From positions 152,357-216,356 of the forward strand of contig NZ_KB899376.1 in NCBI RefSeq assembly GCF_000378185.1: a stretch of 64,000 nucleotides of DNA. The letters are read 5' to 3'. This document shows positions 1-10,963 of the stretch, piece after piece; the first letter of the stretch is position 1, and every line of letters begins with the position of its first letter. Source of the stretch: Salinimonas chungwhensis DSM 16280 (GTDB lineage Bacteria > Pseudomonadota > Gammaproteobacteria > Enterobacterales > Alteromonadaceae). The position numbers were made by a program, and so were the translations under genes. Below the pieces are notes generated by a model, which saw only the letters and a list, made by a program, of their open reading frames with translations, was not told where the DNA came from and searched no databases.

Positions 1-77
1 GGAGCGGTAGTTCAGTTGGTTAGAATACCGGCCTGTCACGCCGGGGGTCGCGGGTTCGAGTCCCGTCCGCTCCGCCA
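1..77 (+). tRNA. tRNA-Asp (anticodon GTC)
   Basis: A complete cloverleaf starts at the first base of the window and ends with an encoded CCA. The acceptor stem pairs GGAGCGG with CCGCTCC. The anticodon loop CTGTCAC carries GTC, and the T arm GGGTTCGAGTCCC is canonical. It is nearly identical to E. coli tRNA-Asp. It lies 87 bp before lolD on the same strand; other tRNA genes may precede it outside the window. Confidence 0.98.
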
Positions 78-164
78 TCTTAATATCTCATTGATTCATC
101 TTGGTTATCTTCCCTTATCACGGTACCATCTAAGCTGGTAAAACCTGGCTTTTAATAGGGTACA

Positions 165-857
165 ATGAAACACATTCTTGTCTGCAAAGACGTCAGCAAA
201 ACCTATTTTGACGGCGCTAACGAAACAGCCGTGCTTAATAATGTCTCATTTCATGTCGATAGTGCAGAACATATTGCAATTCTGGGTAGTTCAGGGTCAG
301 GCAAAAGCACGTTGTTGCATATTCTCGGTGGCCTTGATACCGCCAGCAGCGGTGACGTAACGTTCCAAAGTCAGTCTTTGTTTTCCATGTCTTCCTCCAA
401 ACTGGCAGCATTACGGAATGCGCATATGGGGTTTATTTACCAGTTTCACCATTTATTGCCAGAATTCACGGCGCTTGAAAATGTCGCTATGCCGCTTCTT
501 ATTGGCAAGACCGGTGCTACAGAAGCAAAAAAACGCGCAGCATCAATGCTGGAAAAGGTCAATTTATCTCATCGTTTGACCCATAAGCCGGCGGCGTTGT
601 CGGGAGGTGAACGGCAACGAGTAGCGATCGCCCGAGCACTGGTAAACACGCCCTCTTTGGTATTGGCTGACGAACCGACCGGGAACCTTGATCATCAGAC
701 CGGGGTGCAGATATACCAATTGCTGAGAACGCTGAGCCATGAACTGGGAACCAGTTTTGTCGTGGTTACCCATGATACAGAGCTGGCTGCGCAGATGGAT
801 CGAACGCTCACCATTCAGGATGGTGAGCTTAGCGAAAGCCGGAGCAAACCGCTATGA
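165..857 (+). CDS. lolD: Lipoprotein-releasing system ATP-binding protein LolD
   Basis: This is the ATPase of the LolCDE inner-membrane complex, which extracts outer-membrane lipoproteins from the inner membrane and hands them to LolA. The 230-residue protein has Walker [10 protein letters not shown] (41-49), the signature LSGGE (145-149), Walker B LVLADE (165-170) and the H-loop His203. Length is normal for the family. Its stop overlaps the lolE start (ATGA), so the two are translationally coupled. In E. coli lolC precedes lolD; here the upstream neighbour is tRNA-Asp, so lolC is not adjacent. The MacB-type ATPases are close relatives, but the lolE partner settles the call. Confidence 0.93.
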   Translation: MKHILVCKDVSKTYFDGANETAVLNNVSFHVDSAEHIAILGSSGSGKSTLLHILGGLDTASSGDVTFQSQSLFSMSSSKLAALRNAHMGFIYQFHHLLPEFTALENVAMPLLIGKTGATEAKKRAASMLEKVNLSHRLTHKPAALSGGERQRVAIARALVNTPSLVLADEPTGNLDHQTGVQIYQLLRTLSHELGTSFVVVTHDTELAAQMDRTLTIQDGELSESRSKPL

Positions 858-2089
858 ATCTGGTCTGGCTTCTGGCCAGGCGATTTCGCCAGGCAAAACA
901 GAAAAATCGCTATATTTCATTTATTTCGTTTTCCTCGACGTTTGGTATTGGGCTGGGATGCTTTGTCCTTATCATTTTGTTGAGCATCATGAACGGCTTT
1001 GAACGAGAATTAACACATCGTATCCTGGCAGTGTTACCGCACGGTGAACTTTATTCAGTCTCTGATGAAGGCATCCAGGACTGGCGGGCAGTGGCTGAGG
1101 AGTTTGAGCAGGATCCACGGATAAAAGCCGTTTCTCCTTACACCAAAATTACCGGCATGCTGCAGCAAAAAGGTGAATTGATGCCGGTAGAGCTAACTGG
1201 CATTGATCCTCTTTATTCTGAAAATGCCGCGTGGCTGAACCAGGTGGAAAAACGGGCCTGGGCCCGCTTTACTGCAGCATCAAATCGCGTGTTGCTGGGG
1301 CAGGGGATCCTAAACAAGCTTGCGCTGCAGCCGGGTGATAAAGTCAGTGTTCTGATCCCGACTTCCTCACAGGATTTATCATTTAAAGCCCCCCAGTTGG
1401 TGAAATTAGAGGTGGCCGGCGCGATTACAGTGGGGGGGGAAATGGATAATTATCTGGGGATGATGCATCTGGCTACCGCTTCTGCCAAGGCGGGGATAGT
1501 ATCTGGAGCAGAAGGTCTGCGCTTTACCTTGCAGGATCCGTTTGCCGCTAACGATGTTATGCGCAATATTGGCTATAGTTTTCCTCAGCCGGTGTATATG
1601 TCTGACTGGACTCGAACGCAAGGGCATTTATACAATGATATTCAGTTGGTTCGTGTCGTTGTCTATATCGTTCTGACACTTGTCATTGCGGTGGCCTGTT
1701 TTAACATCGTATCAACCCTGGTAATGGCCGTAAGGGAAAAGCGCTCAGCCATTGCTATTCTCAAAACCATGGGCGCGCCGGACAGCCTGATCCGCCGCAC
1801 CTTTATTGTTCAGGGCATGATAAACGGGCTCACCGGCATCGTCACCGGAACACTTTTGGGGGTGATTACTGCGCCAAATCTGGCCACACTGGTGAAGGGT
1901 ATTGAAAATATCCTGGGGACAGAAATACTTTCTGGTGATATTTATTTTATTAATTTTTTACCGTCACAGCTGCAGGTTATGGATGTTGTGGTTACTGTGG
2001 TGGTGGCGCTTATTCTGGTTATTATTGCAACCCTTTACCCGGCCTCGACCGCCGCCAAAGTGGCACCGGCCAGCGCACTGAATGGCTAG
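854..2089 (+). CDS. lolE: Lipoprotein-releasing system permease LolE (LolC/E family)
   Basis: This is an inner-membrane permease subunit of the lipoprotein-release ABC transporter, 411 residues. It has the family layout: one N-terminal membrane helix (about 22-45), a large periplasmic domain, and three C-terminal helices. The segments [13 protein letters not shown] (about 282-294) and [10 protein letters not shown] near residue 365 match LolE of E. coli better than LolC. It overlaps lolD by 4 bases. No second permease gene lies nearby, so either lolC is elsewhere or this single permease works as a homodimer, as LolF does in some gammaproteobacteria. A strong hairpin follows its stop codon. 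Confidence 0.88.
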   Translation: MNLVWLLARRFRQAKQKNRYISFISFSSTFGIGLGCFVLIILLSIMNGFERELTHRILAVLPHGELYSVSDEGIQDWRAVAEEFEQDPRIKAVSPYTKITGMLQQKGELMPVELTGIDPLYSENAAWLNQVEKRAWARFTAASNRVLLGQGILNKLALQPGDKVSVLIPTSSQDLSFKAPQLVKLEVAGAITVGGEMDNYLGMMHLATASAKAGIVSGAEGLRFTLQDPFAANDVMRNIGYSFPQPVYMSDWTRTQGHLYNDIQLVRVVVYIVLTLVIAVACFNIVSTLVMAVREKRSAIAILKTMGAPDSLIRRTFIVQGMINGLTGIVTGTLLGVITAPNLATLVKGIENILGTEILSGDIYFINFLPSQLQVMDVVVTVVVALILVIIATLYPASTAAKVAPASALNG

Positions 2090-2112
2090 CCGGTTCCCGG
2101 CTAGCTGTTTTT
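2085..2112 (+). terminator. Rho-independent terminator after lolE
   Basis: A perfect 9-bp stem (GCTAGCCGG at 2085-2093 with CCGGCTAGC at 2097-2105, loop TTC) is followed by TGTTTTT. It starts within the lolE stop region and also covers the stop codon of the convergent symporter gene. The T-run is present only for the plus strand. Confidence 0.8.
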
Positions 2113-3447
2113 GTCAAAATGCTCTAAATCAACTTCTTCTTCTTCGAGGCCTGCATTCAAATCGTTAAACTTGGCCTCATCCAGCTCATTCTCACTTTTG
2201 GCAATAATACAGGCAACGGTACAGTCGCCGGTAATATTGACGGCTGTTCGTGTCATATCCAGCAAGCGGTCTACCCCTATAATCAGCGCTATTCCTTCAA
2301 CCGGCAAGTTTACCTGTTGTAACACCATGGCTAGCATAATCAGACCAACCCCCGGTACACCGGCGGTGCCGATGGAGGCCAGTGTGGCGGTGAGGACCAC
2401 CATCAGATAATCCTGCAAGGCCAAATCTACACCATAAACATTGGCGATAAATACAGTCGCCACACCCTGCATAATAGCGGTGCCGTCCATATTAATGGTT
2501 GACCCTAAAGGAAGGGTGAAAGAAGAAACCGATTTGCCCACACCTAGCTTATTTCGCGCGGTTTCCATAGTTACCGGTAAGGTGGCACTGGAGCTTGAAG
2601 TGGTAAAGGCGAACTGGGCAGCGTCTCGCATTTTGCGGAACAAAATTATGGGGTTCAGACCGGTAAACGCTTTAAGCATGGCTGAATAGGTAAGTATCGC
2701 GTGTAAAAACAATACGCCCAGAACGAGAAGGAAATATACAGTAAGCCCTTCTAACATTTCCCACCCAATGGAACTGAACAACTTCGCCATCAACACAAAT
2801 ACACCATAAGGTGCGAGATTCATGATAATGGTGACTAACTTCATGATGACGGTATTTATATCTTCAAAGAAGTTAGCAATGCGTTTACCTGCGTCACCGC
2901 ACATCGCCATTGCCACACCTAACAAGACTGCAAAAATAATAATTTGCAGCATATTACCCTGGGCCATAGCGTTAATCGGGTTAGTGGGAAACATATCGAC
3001 GATAACCGACGACAGCGAGGGAGCTTCCTTAGCGGTATAAGTAACATCGGTCGAGATGCTGACGGCATCGCCGGGCCCGATTAACAAAGCCAGACTTAAA
3101 GCCAGTGATATTGCTACGGCGGTTGTGAAAATATACAGGCCTATGGATTTGGCACCCAGGCGCCCAAGTTTGCTGGGCTCTGTTAACGAAGACGTGCCGC
3201 AAATCAGGGAAACAAAAACCAGCGGCACCACCAGCATTTTAAGGCTGGCAATAAAGATTTGCCCCAGGGTGGAAAATATACCTTCCACAAGAATGTTATA
3301 CGTGGAAAAGGAGTAACCGAATATCGTGAAGCGTAAATCTCCGCTATCATCGAAAAGTAGTTGGAGTAAAACGCCAACAAGTGTGCCGGCCACCAGGCCG
3401 ATAAATATTCTGGTCGTTAAACTGTACTTGTGTTCGCTTTGAGACAT
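2101..3447 (-). CDS. Dicarboxylate/amino-acid:cation symporter (SDF/DAACS family)
   Basis: This is a predicted inner-membrane secondary transporter coupling uptake of a C4-dicarboxylate or acidic amino acid (glutamate, aspartate) to Na+ or H+. The 448-residue protein is all-helical and has the family's re-entrant loop signature SSSSATLP followed by the substrate- and cation-binding region NMDGT and the GVPG motif. The C terminus is acidic. Family members include GltP, DctA and GltPh; substrate cannot be told from sequence alone. It stands alone, convergent with lolE and divergent from the Ig-repeat lipoprotein gene. Confidence 0.9.
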   Translation of the reverse strand: MSQSEHKYSLTTRIFIGLVAGTLVGVLLQLLFDDSGDLRFTIFGYSFSTYNILVEGIFSTLGQIFIASLKMLVVPLVFVSLICGTSSLTEPSKLGRLGAKSIGLYIFTTAVAISLALSLALLIGPGDAVSISTDVTYTAKEAPSLSSVIVDMFPTNPINAMAQGNMLQIIIFAVLLGVAMAMCGDAGKRIANFFEDINTVIMKLVTIIMNLAPYGVFVLMAKLFSSIGWEMLEGLTVYFLLVLGVLFLHAILTYSAMLKAFTGLNPIILFRKMRDAAQFAFTTSSSSATLPVTMETARNKLGVGKSVSSFTLPLGSTINMDGTAIMQGVATVFIANVYGVDLALQDYLMVVLTATLASIGTAGVPGVGLIMLAMVLQQVNLPVEGIALIIGVDRLLDMTRTAVNITGDCTVACIIAKSENELDEAKFNDLNAGLEEEEVDLEHFDKNS

Positions 3448-3569
3448 GAATGTTCCCTGAAACTTCTGTTTTTTATTCTTTGTGACGCGGGCTAGTTTGC
3501 CAGATTCGAAAAAGATTTAAACAACAAATACACCACTACTCCATTAATTAGAGGTTCAGGAAGATAATT

Positions 3570-5846
3570 ATGCGTGCATTTGCCCATTCCCTGCTACTTA
3601 TTAGCACATTGTTCATACTGGCTGCCTGCGGGGGCGGTGAATCCCTTGAACGCAGTGACACCGGAACAAATGCCACCGGGTCAAACACCGGGACTACCGG
3701 TGGAACCGATGAGCAAGAGACAGACCCCGTATACTCCGTGCTGGTTGATACAAAAAATAGCGCCGGAGAAGATGATAAGAACCTCACTCAGGACAATGTA
3801 CTGACAATTAGTGCTTCCGTGACCGATGAAAACGGCAATCCTAAATCAGATACTCTGATCACGTTTTCTCTATCTGACGATAATCTGGCCAGCTTCGGAA
3901 ACGATACAGGAACTGCGCGTACGGACGAAAATGGCCTGGCATCGATAACACTGTCAGTAGGCTCTGCTGCAGGAGATGGCACGATTACCGCGACAACAGC
4001 AGACGGTGAAGTCGGTACCACTACGTTCTCATCAACCGGCACTGCACAGATAAGCGCAAAGCCGGATTCGCTCAATCTTTATACCGACAAAGTACAGCTA
4101 CCTTCCAGCGGTTCGGATTCAGCGCAACTGACGGCGCTGGTTAAGAATGCACAAAGCGTGTTGATGGAAGGGCAGAATGTGGCATTTTCTGCACCCGGCG
4201 AATCCGGCGTGGAAATCCAGGTAGACCAGGCCCAGACGGATGCCAGTGGTCGTGCGCTGGCAACACTGACGACCCGAAATAATGCGCAAAATCGCACCGT
4301 TCAGATAACTGCTACAGTGGGTGAGTTAACCCAAACACTGGAGGTTGCAATCACCGGTACGGAAGTAACGGTCAACGGTCCTAAGTCTGTCATACTCTCG
4401 CAACCTGCTGAAATGACGTTGCGGGTTCAGGACTCTGACGGTGTGCCGCTGGCTAATCAGTCGATTGATGTTGTTGCTGAACACGGTGAATTATCCAAAA
4501 AGAGTGACAACCCCGAATTTGCCAGCGCGATGTCAGTAACAACCGAAAGCAATGGTCAGGTGACCGTGCTTTACCAGGGTGTGAAATCCGGCGAGGACGC
4601 TATTAAAGCGTCTGCACTAAACGCTAACACCGAGTTTAAACTTACTGTTCAGGAAGATGACTTTGCCTTTGTTAATTTACCGGTCAAAGATATTCCGTTA
4701 AATACCCAGCAACCTATGACTATTCTGTGGAGTAAAGAAAATAGTCCTTTTGCCGGGGGAAATGTAACTTTCACAACCTCCAGAGGGATTATCTCAGCGG
4801 CTGATGACAATACTGACGCAAATGGTAACGCTCGGTTTAGCATTGAATCCAACAATGCTGGTCTTGCAGCAATAACCGCGACTGGCGTTGACAGTGATGG
4901 CGAGGAAGTCACTGCTCAGGTGCAAATTGAATTTGTTGCTACCGAGCCAGCCACTGTTCAGGCCGACGCAACCCCTGATATTTTAGGACCCGATGGACAA
5001 ACCAGCACTATAACAGCCATAGTCAGAGATATTCGAGGTAATCTTGTCAAAGATGCTACGGTTTCATTTGTAGTGGACGATGTTTCTACCGGGTCAATTT
5101 CACCTTCACAGTCAACGACAGACAGTAATGGAGTTGCTTCCACAGTTTTTACTTCTGGTTCGGTAACGAGTGAAGATTCGGTTGTAGTAACTGCAAGTAT
5201 TAATAGTTCTCTGGAAGATACAGTTGTTCTAACAGTTGCTAATCGGCCTTTCGACGTCGTGATTGGCACTGGGAATAGAATTGAGTCACCGGATACTACA
5301 ACGTACCTGAAAAGGTTCTCTGTTTTTGTGACAGACTCTGCGGGCAGGCCAATCCAGGGTGAGTCTCTTAATGTAACTGCTACGCCTATTAAATATTCCG
5401 AGAATGGGAAGTTCTACAAAGGTGGTTGGGAGTGGGACGATAGTCTCTCCAAATGGAAATTATCCGCTTCTTATACAGCGTGTCCAAATGAAGATCTTAA
5501 TGGAAATGGAAATTTAGACGCTAATGAAGAATTTAAAGAGGACGGAAAGCAAGTTGTCGGCAATGGTGATGGAATGCTTACTCCCGGTAATGTTGGAAGC
5601 GTTACCTTTGATGGCGAAGGTGTTACAGATGAAAATGGTCAGGCGGTGATAGAGTACAGGTATCCGAAGCAATATGGTGCTTTTGCTGAAGTTGAAATTT
5701 CTGTATTTGCCAGATCTACTCGTAGTGAAGCAATGGCTTATACACGTTACAAACTAGGTGTGGCCTCAGAAGACCTATCTTCAAAAGACTCTCCACCACC
5801 ATACAGTCCTTTCGGTCTAAGTAATAATTGTCTAGATACGTTATGA
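3570..5846 (+). CDS. Ig-like repeat lipoprotein (Big_1/invasin-type domains)
   Basis: A 758-residue exported lipoprotein: the signal peptide ends in the lipobox LAAC with Cys20 as the lipidated residue, followed by a Gly/Thr-rich linker (21-50). At least five tandem Ig-like modules follow, each ending in a version of T-D-x-N-G-x-A then a beta-strand and I-T-A-T. These resemble bacterial Ig-like domain 1 of invasin/intimin-type proteins. The C-terminal part (about 570-758) is different, with an EF-hand-like loop DLNGNGNLDANEE (about 645-657), and its DNA is visibly more AT-rich. Probably surface-anchored and adhesive or structural; function not established. RBS AGGAAG precedes the ATG; a terminator follows directly. 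Confidence 0.8.
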   Translation: MRAFAHSLLLISTLFILAACGGGESLERSDTGTNATGSNTGTTGGTDEQETDPVYSVLVDTKNSAGEDDKNLTQDNVLTISASVTDENGNPKSDTLITFSLSDDNLASFGNDTGTARTDENGLASITLSVGSAAGDGTITATTADGEVGTTTFSSTGTAQISAKPDSLNLYTDKVQLPSSGSDSAQLTALVKNAQSVLMEGQNVAFSAPGESGVEIQVDQAQTDASGRALATLTTRNNAQNRTVQITATVGELTQTLEVAITGTEVTVNGPKSVILSQPAEMTLRVQDSDGVPLANQSIDVVAEHGELSKKSDNPEFASAMSVTTESNGQVTVLYQGVKSGEDAIKASALNANTEFKLTVQEDDFAFVNLPVKDIPLNTQQPMTILWSKENSPFAGGNVTFTTSRGIISAADDNTDANGNARFSIESNNAGLAAITATGVDSDGEEVTAQVQIEFVATEPATVQADATPDILGPDGQTSTITAIVRDIRGNLVKDATVSFVVDDVSTGSISPSQSTTDSNGVASTVFTSGSVTSEDSVVVTASINSSLEDTVVLTVANRPFDVVIGTGNRIESPDTTTYLKRFSVFVTDSAGRPIQGESLNVTATPIKYSENGKFYKGGWEWDDSLSKWKLSASYTACPNEDLNGNGNLDANEEFKEDGKQVVGNGDGMLTPGNVGSVTFDGEGVTDENGQAVIEYRYPKQYGAFAEVEISVFARSTRSEAMAYTRYKLGVASEDLSSKDSPPPYSPFGLSNNCLDTL

Positions 5847-5849
5847 TAA

Positions 5850-5876
5850 AAAAGCCCCGCATTCTCGGGGCTTTTC
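5850..5876. terminator. Bidirectional terminator between the Ig-repeat gene and astB
   Basis: AAAAGCCCCG (5850-5859) pairs with CGGGGCTTTT (5866-5875) around the loop CATTCT, with A-run and T-run on the two sides. It serves the plus-strand Ig-repeat gene and could also stop transcripts of the convergent astB. Confidence 0.85.
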
Positions 5877-5905
5877 ATTTTTGTGCCGCTAAATAAAAGT
5901 CGTTG

Positions 5906-7246
5906 TTAATCCTGCTGAAAAGGATACACAGAACCAATATTAAGGATCTGCGTCAGTTCATCCAGAGCCGTACGAGACTCTACAAGGAGCTGCGGATCGC
6001 GCAAATCATCTTCAGTCAGCGCATCACGATAGTGTTTATCCACCCAGGTATTGAGGCGGGCAAACTGCGTATCGTTCAACAAAGTATTTGGATTTACCGC
6101 GTCAAGCTCGCTGTCAGTCAGGGCCACACGCAATCGCAGACATGCAGGGCCGCCGCCGTTACGCATACTTTGTTTAACATCAAAGTATTTTACCTGCTTG
6201 ATTGGCGTACCCTTTTCCACTAATGCATCAAGATAGCGGCTAACCGCTTCATTTTCCTGACAATCAGTAGGCGCTATAATAGCCATATCATTATTAGGTA
6301 ATGTGATGATCTGCGTATTGAATAAGTAAGTTTTTATCGCATCAGACACAGATACTTCATCAGTAGGCACCTCTATGAGATGTAACGGGCTGTCACCAAA
6401 CTTCTGTCTGACCTCAGCCAGGGCTTCTTCTTTCTTGTAAAAAGCCTGCTCGTGGAAGAACAGGACGTTTTGATTGCCTACAGCAATCACATCATTATGG
6501 AACACGCCCTGGTCAATGACATCCGGGTTTTGCTGAATGTAGACCACTGATTCTTGTTCCAGTCCGTGCAAACGGGCAATGGCCTGTGAGGCTTCCAGTG
6601 TTTGTCTGGCCGGATATCGGGTCGGGGCAGGTTTAGTACTGTCAAAGGCATGCCGGCCATATACAAAGAGTTCTACACCTGCCTGGCCGTACTCATTACA
6701 CAGGCGAGTATGATTGGCCGCACCTTCATCTCCAAAATGCTCGTTGTCTGGCAGGTGCGAATGGTGCGCAAAATACTTATCATTGGCGAATGTACCCTGC
6801 AGGATACGGCCGGTAACCTGTGGTTCTAATGAACGATGAAATTTATTGGTGAGGTTGGCCGGCGTAAAGTGCACGCGACCATCCATAGTATCAGCACTTG
6901 GTGATATAGTAGCGGCATTGGCAGTCCACATACTGGACGCTGAGCAGCAGGCCAGGAATACCTGGCGGGATTGTTTTGCCGCATTCTCCAGAACCCGGGC
7001 GTCTGAGCCGGTGAACCCCAGGCGGCGAAGGGTATTGATATCAGGCCGCTCCTGCGGTGCCAGAATACCTTGTGTCATCCCCATATCGGCCAGCGCTTTG
7101 GCTTTGGCAAGACCTTGTTTAGCCGCTTGTCGTGGACTGCTTACCGCATTGGCGTTGTTTAGCGATGCGACGTTGCCGAATGAAAGTCCTGCATAATTGT
7201 GGGTAGGGCCCACCAGGCCGTCAAAATTCACTTCAAAATGCTTCAT
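5906..7246 (-). CDS. astB: N-succinylarginine dihydrolase AstB
   Basis: This is the second enzyme of the arginine succinyltransferase (AST) pathway, hydrolysing N2-succinylarginine to N2-succinylornithine, CO2 and two ammonia. The 446-residue length matches the family. The N-terminal [19 protein letters not shown] and the C-terminal [14 protein letters not shown], which holds the catalytic cysteine, are both intact. The other AST genes (astA, astC, astD, astE) are not in the window, so it is a detached member of the pathway. No neighbour suggests co-regulation. Confidence 0.95.
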   Translation of the reverse strand: MKHFEVNFDGLVGPTHNYAGLSFGNVASLNNANAVSSPRQAAKQGLAKAKALADMGMTQGILAPQERPDINTLRRLGFTGSDARVLENAAKQSRQVFLACCSASSMWTANAATISPSADTMDGRVHFTPANLTNKFHRSLEPQVTGRILQGTFANDKYFAHHSHLPDNEHFGDEGAANHTRLCNEYGQAGVELFVYGRHAFDSTKPAPTRYPARQTLEASQAIARLHGLEQESVVYIQQNPDVIDQGVFHNDVIAVGNQNVLFFHEQAFYKKEEALAEVRQKFGDSPLHLIEVPTDEVSVSDAIKTYLFNTQIITLPNNDMAIIAPTDCQENEAVSRYLDALVEKGTPIKQVKYFDVKQSMRNGGGPACLRLRVALTDSELDAVNPNTLLNDTQFARLNTWVDKHYRDALTEDDLRDPQLLVESRTALDELTQILNIGSVYPFQQD

Positions 7247-7605
7247 GCGTTCCTCGGTTTGTTCTTGTAGCAGAGACTGCTACGATATTGGAGCGGTCTT
7301 TTTTTATAGTCGCAGCGTAAGTCTCACAAAGTAAAACAAACATGCTTTAATGTAAAAGTCGCGTTTGGAATGCCCGCATTATACGGTTTTTCAGTGCATT
7401 GCCAATCAGGCTGGATGAAAAGTAAACAGGTTTTGGGCGCTTTCAAGGCAGTTAAGCGAATAACTATTAAGAAGAACTTGTTTTCCATTCATTTTATCGA
7501 TATATGTTAAAAAAGCACAGGCGTCCTTCAGGCATTCCATTCGACGCAAAATTCAAATCATTGGCCATTTAAGTCAATGATATAAAACAGGTTTATTTAA
7601 ATTTT
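7247..7605. other. Divergent intergenic region astB / topA
   Basis: This 359-bp, AT-rich stretch lies between two divergent genes and must hold both promoters. No ORF or RNA gene is supported. I see no clean operator or hairpin, and no strong RBS directly before the topA ATG (TTTAAATTTT). Confidence 0.5.
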
Positions 7606-10245
7606 ATGGCAAAATCACTGGTCATCGTCGAGTCTCCGGCCAAAGCCAAAACGATAAATAAATATCTCGGCAAAAATTTTATCGTAAAATCTTCAGTTGG
7701 CCATGTTCGGGATCTTCCTACGAAAGCGCTGGGCAACGTTGAGCCGAAACGGCCGGCGAAAGAGCTTAAAACGCTTCCCGAAGAAGAGCGCACAGAGTAC
7801 TTGCGCCAGTATGAGTATCGTAAGCTCGTAGATCGCATGGGCGTAGATCCGCAAAACGACTGGCACGCCCATTATCAGGTGCTGCAAGGAAAAGAAAAAG
7901 TTGTTAATGAGCTTAAAAAACTGGCTAAGGAAGCGGATACGGTCTATCTGGCAACTGATTTGGATAGGGAAGGGGAGGCTATTGCCTGGCACCTTCGTGA
8001 ATTGCTGGATAACAAAAAGCAATCTTACCAACGGGTGGTTTTCAACGAAATCACTAAAAATGCTATCCAGGACGCATTTTCTCATCCCGGTGAGGTAAAT
8101 GTCGACAGGGTCAACGCCCAACAGGCGCGCCGTTTTCTTGACCGCGTGGTTGGGTTTATGGTTTCACCGCTGTTATGGAAGAAGGTCGCAAGGGGATTGT
8201 CTGCTGGACGGGTTCAGTCGGTAGCCGTGCGTCTGGTAGTAGAACGTGAGCGTGAAATTAAAGCGTTTGTCCCTGAAGAGTTTTGGGATATACATGCCGA
8301 CTTAAACTCAGCTGACAAGACTGCACTGCGGATGCTGGTTAACCGCTATCAGGGCAATGCCTTTAAGCCGGTTAACAAAGGGCAGGCTGACGAAGCGGTC
8401 AATGCGTTAGAGGATGCCAGCTATACCGTTGAAAGTCGTGAATCGAAACCAACCCAAAGTAAGCCCTCGGCGCCCTTTATTACCTCCACGCTGCAGCAAG
8501 CGGCGAGCACCCGGCTGGGATTTGGGGTAAAGAAAACCATGATGATGGCTCAGCGTCTGTACGAAGCGGGTCACATCACTTACATGCGTACCGACTCTAC
8601 CAATTTGAGTAAAGAAGCGCTGGATAGTTGCCGTGATTATATCGGTGACAATTTCGGGGATAAGTATCTGCCGGACAGTCCCAATCGCTATGGCAGTAAA
8701 GAAGGAGCACAGGAAGCTCACGAAGCGATCAGACCGTCTAACGTCAGTGTGACCGCGGCGAGCCTCAACGACATGGAACGCGATGCACAGCGGCTCTATG
8801 AGCTCATTTGGCGTCAGTTTGTGGCCTGTCAGATGGTTCCGGCGAAATATGATGCAACCACGATTAAGGTCTCTGCGGGTGACTACGAACTGGTTGCGAA
8901 GGGCCGGGTGCTGAGATTTGATGGCTGGACCAAAGTACAGCCGCAGATCCGCAGAAAAGGTGAAGAAGATCGCTTGTTACCTGATGTGAAGCAGGGCGAT
9001 AAGCTGAATCTGAAGGCGCTGGATCCAAAACAGCACTTCACCAAACCTGTTGCTCGTTTTAACGAAGCATCGTTGGTCAAAGAACTGGAGAAACGTGGCA
9101 TAGGACGTCCGTCAACCTACGCCAGTATCATTTCGACCATACAGGACCGGGGTTACGTAAGGCTGGAAAATAAGCGTTTTTATGCTGAGAAAATGGGTGA
9201 AATCGTCAATGACCGGTTAATGGAAAATTTTGATGATTTGATGAGCTTCGATTTTACCGCAAATATGGAACAGCATCTGGATGATATCGCTACCGGCAAT
9301 AAAAACTGGAAACAGGTATTAAACAGTTTTTACGAAGACTTTTACGGCAAGCTTCTCACAGCCGAGAAAGAGGCAGAAGAAGGCGGCATGCGCAGCAACC
9401 AGGCTATTCCTGCTGGCATAAGTTGCGACAAATGCGGACGGGAAATGAACGTCCGCACCGCCAGTACAGGCGTCTTTCTGGGCTGTTCTGGCTATAATCT
9501 GCCGCCTAAAGAACGTTGTACAAATACGATCAACCTGACGCCGGGCGATGAGGTTGTTAAGGTCGATGACGACGAAGAAATGGAAACCGAGGCGTTGCGT
9601 GCTAAGCGACGCTGTCAGGTCTGCGGGACTGCAATGGATAGCTATCTGGTGGATGAAACCCGTAAATTACACGTGTGCGGTAATGCGCCTACTTGTCACG
9701 GGACCTATATCGAATCCGGCACATTCAAAATCAAAGGTTATGATGGGCCGGTGATTGAGTGTGATAAATGTGGCAGTGACATGCAGCTAAAAAATGGTCG
9801 GTTTGGTAAATATTTTGGCTGTACGAACGACGAATGTAAAAATACCCGTAAGCTGCTTCGTAGCGGTGAGCCGGCACCACCTAAGGAAGATCCGGTCGAT
9901 TTACCGGAGCTCGCCTGTGAAAAAAGTGATGCGCATTTTGTTTTACGTGATGGTGCGTCGGGCATCTTTCTGGCTGCTCATAATTTCCCGAAATCCCGGG
10001 AAACCCGCGCGCCTAAGGTAGAAGAACTGGCCCGTTTTCGTGATCGGATCTCGCCGAAGTTCTATTATCTGGCAGACGCGCCACAGCAGGACCCTGACGG
10101 TAACCCCACGGTGGTTCGTTTTAGTCGCAAAACAAAACAGCAATATGTGATGGCAGAAAATGAAAATGGCAAGTCGTCAGGTTGGTCGGCGTGGCATGAA
10201 AATGGTAAATGGGTAGTCAAAGATACCCGTAAAAAATCGAAATAA
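7606..10245 (+). CDS. topA: DNA topoisomerase I TopA
   Basis: Type IA topoisomerase that relaxes negative supercoils. The 879-residue protein has an N-terminal TOPRIM domain with DLDREGE (118-124), the active-site tyrosine Tyr326 in ITYMRTDST, and three Cys4 zinc-ribbon modules towards the C terminus (the regions starting [16 protein letters not shown] and CDKCGSDM), followed by the ribbon-like C-terminal domain. Length and order match E. coli TopA. It is followed 11 bp downstream by the DUF2058 gene, probably co-transcribed. Confidence 0.97.
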   Translation: MAKSLVIVESPAKAKTINKYLGKNFIVKSSVGHVRDLPTKALGNVEPKRPAKELKTLPEEERTEYLRQYEYRKLVDRMGVDPQNDWHAHYQVLQGKEKVVNELKKLAKEADTVYLATDLDREGEAIAWHLRELLDNKKQSYQRVVFNEITKNAIQDAFSHPGEVNVDRVNAQQARRFLDRVVGFMVSPLLWKKVARGLSAGRVQSVAVRLVVEREREIKAFVPEEFWDIHADLNSADKTALRMLVNRYQGNAFKPVNKGQADEAVNALEDASYTVESRESKPTQSKPSAPFITSTLQQAASTRLGFGVKKTMMMAQRLYEAGHITYMRTDSTNLSKEALDSCRDYIGDNFGDKYLPDSPNRYGSKEGAQEAHEAIRPSNVSVTAASLNDMERDAQRLYELIWRQFVACQMVPAKYDATTIKVSAGDYELVAKGRVLRFDGWTKVQPQIRRKGEEDRLLPDVKQGDKLNLKALDPKQHFTKPVARFNEASLVKELEKRGIGRPSTYASIISTIQDRGYVRLENKRFYAEKMGEIVNDRLMENFDDLMSFDFTANMEQHLDDIATGNKNWKQVLNSFYEDFYGKLLTAEKEAEEGGMRSNQAIPAGISCDKCGREMNVRTASTGVFLGCSGYNLPPKERCTNTINLTPGDEVVKVDDDEEMETEALRAKRRCQVCGTAMDSYLVDETRKLHVCGNAPTCHGTYIESGTFKIKGYDGPVIECDKCGSDMQLKNGRFGKYFGCTNDECKNTRKLLRSGEPAPPKEDPVDLPELACEKSDAHFVLRDGASGIFLAAHNFPKSRETRAPKVEELARFRDRISPKFYYLADAPQQDPDGNPTVVRFSRKTKQQYVMAENENGKSSGWSAWHENGKWVVKDTRKKSK

Positions 10246-10256
10246 GGAGTACTCCT

Positions 10257-10805
10257 GTGGCGTCACTTCAGGATCAGCTACTTAAGGCCGGGCTCGCGGA
10301 TAAATCTTCGGCCCGTCAGGCCAGACAGGAAAAGCGTAAAAAACAAAAGCTTAAGAATAAAAATAAGCAGCAGGTTGAAGATGAAAATAAACAAGCTGCG
10401 CAACAAGCGATAGAGGAAAAGAAGGCGCGGGACAGAGCACTTAACGAAGAGCAGCAAAAAGCCAGGGAAGAACGCTCCATTGTGGCCCAGGTCAGGCAGT
10501 TGATCACAATAAATTCTCAGCCGAAAGGCAAGGATGATGTTGTGCTCAATTTTACTGATGATAATGTGGTTAAACGTCTGCGGGTTTCAGAAACAGTCCG
10601 CACTCAGGTTACACAGGGGCGGCTGGCCGTGGTTAAGCTAGATGAGGAGTATCATCTGGTCCCGATGCCGGTGGCGGATAAAATTGCGGAGCGTGATGAA
10701 AGCTCAGTAATCTACCGGGCGGACGTGCTGGAAAATGAAAGCCAGAGTGCAGCAGAAGATGACTGGTACGCCGAATATGAAATTCCTGATGATCTCACCT
10801 GGTAA
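10257..10805 (+). CDS. yaiL: DUF2058 family protein (YaiL-like)
   Basis: A 182-residue cytoplasmic protein of unknown function. The first 85 residues are highly charged and predicted helical, rich in Lys, Gln, Glu and Arg; the second half is a compact domain with conserved DDNVVKRLRVS. It matches E. coli YaiL (DUF2058, sometimes described as nucleoprotein/polynucleotide-associated). The start is GTG at 10257, chosen because AAGGAG lies just upstream. It sits directly behind topA. Confidence 0.85.
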   Translation: MASLQDQLLKAGLADKSSARQARQEKRKKQKLKNKNKQQVEDENKQAAQQAIEEKKARDRALNEEQQKAREERSIVAQVRQLITINSQPKGKDDVVLNFTDDNVVKRLRVSETVRTQVTQGRLAVVKLDEEYHLVPMPVADKIAERDESSVIYRADVLENESQSAAEDDWYAEYEIPDDLTW

Positions 10806-10864
10806 AGTAGATTTTTCAGTTCACCGAACCTGAGTAACGTCAGCCAGGCATTTTTAGGCCATCA

Positions 10865-10919
10865 GCCCTCAGCAGGGCGGCTTTTAACATCAAACCTGCT
10901 CTGTCGGAGCGGGTTTGAT
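10865..10919. terminator. Two hairpins between the convergent yaiL and NYN genes
   Basis: The first hairpin GCCCT-CAGC-AGGGC (10865-10878) is followed by GGCTTTT and fits a terminator for yaiL. The second is a 13-bp stem, ATCAAACCTGCTC (10889-10901) with GAGCGGGTTTGAT (10907-10919), with one wobble pair. Placed between convergent genes, it could act in both directions. Confidence 0.65.
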
Positions 10920-10963
10920 AAATGGCTCCAGAATATTGTTTCAGCTGCTCAGACTACGCATAT

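Noticed and set aside
854-2089. Calling the permease LolC
   Set aside because: The [10 protein letters not shown] and [13 protein letters not shown] segments and position after lolD fit LolE better.
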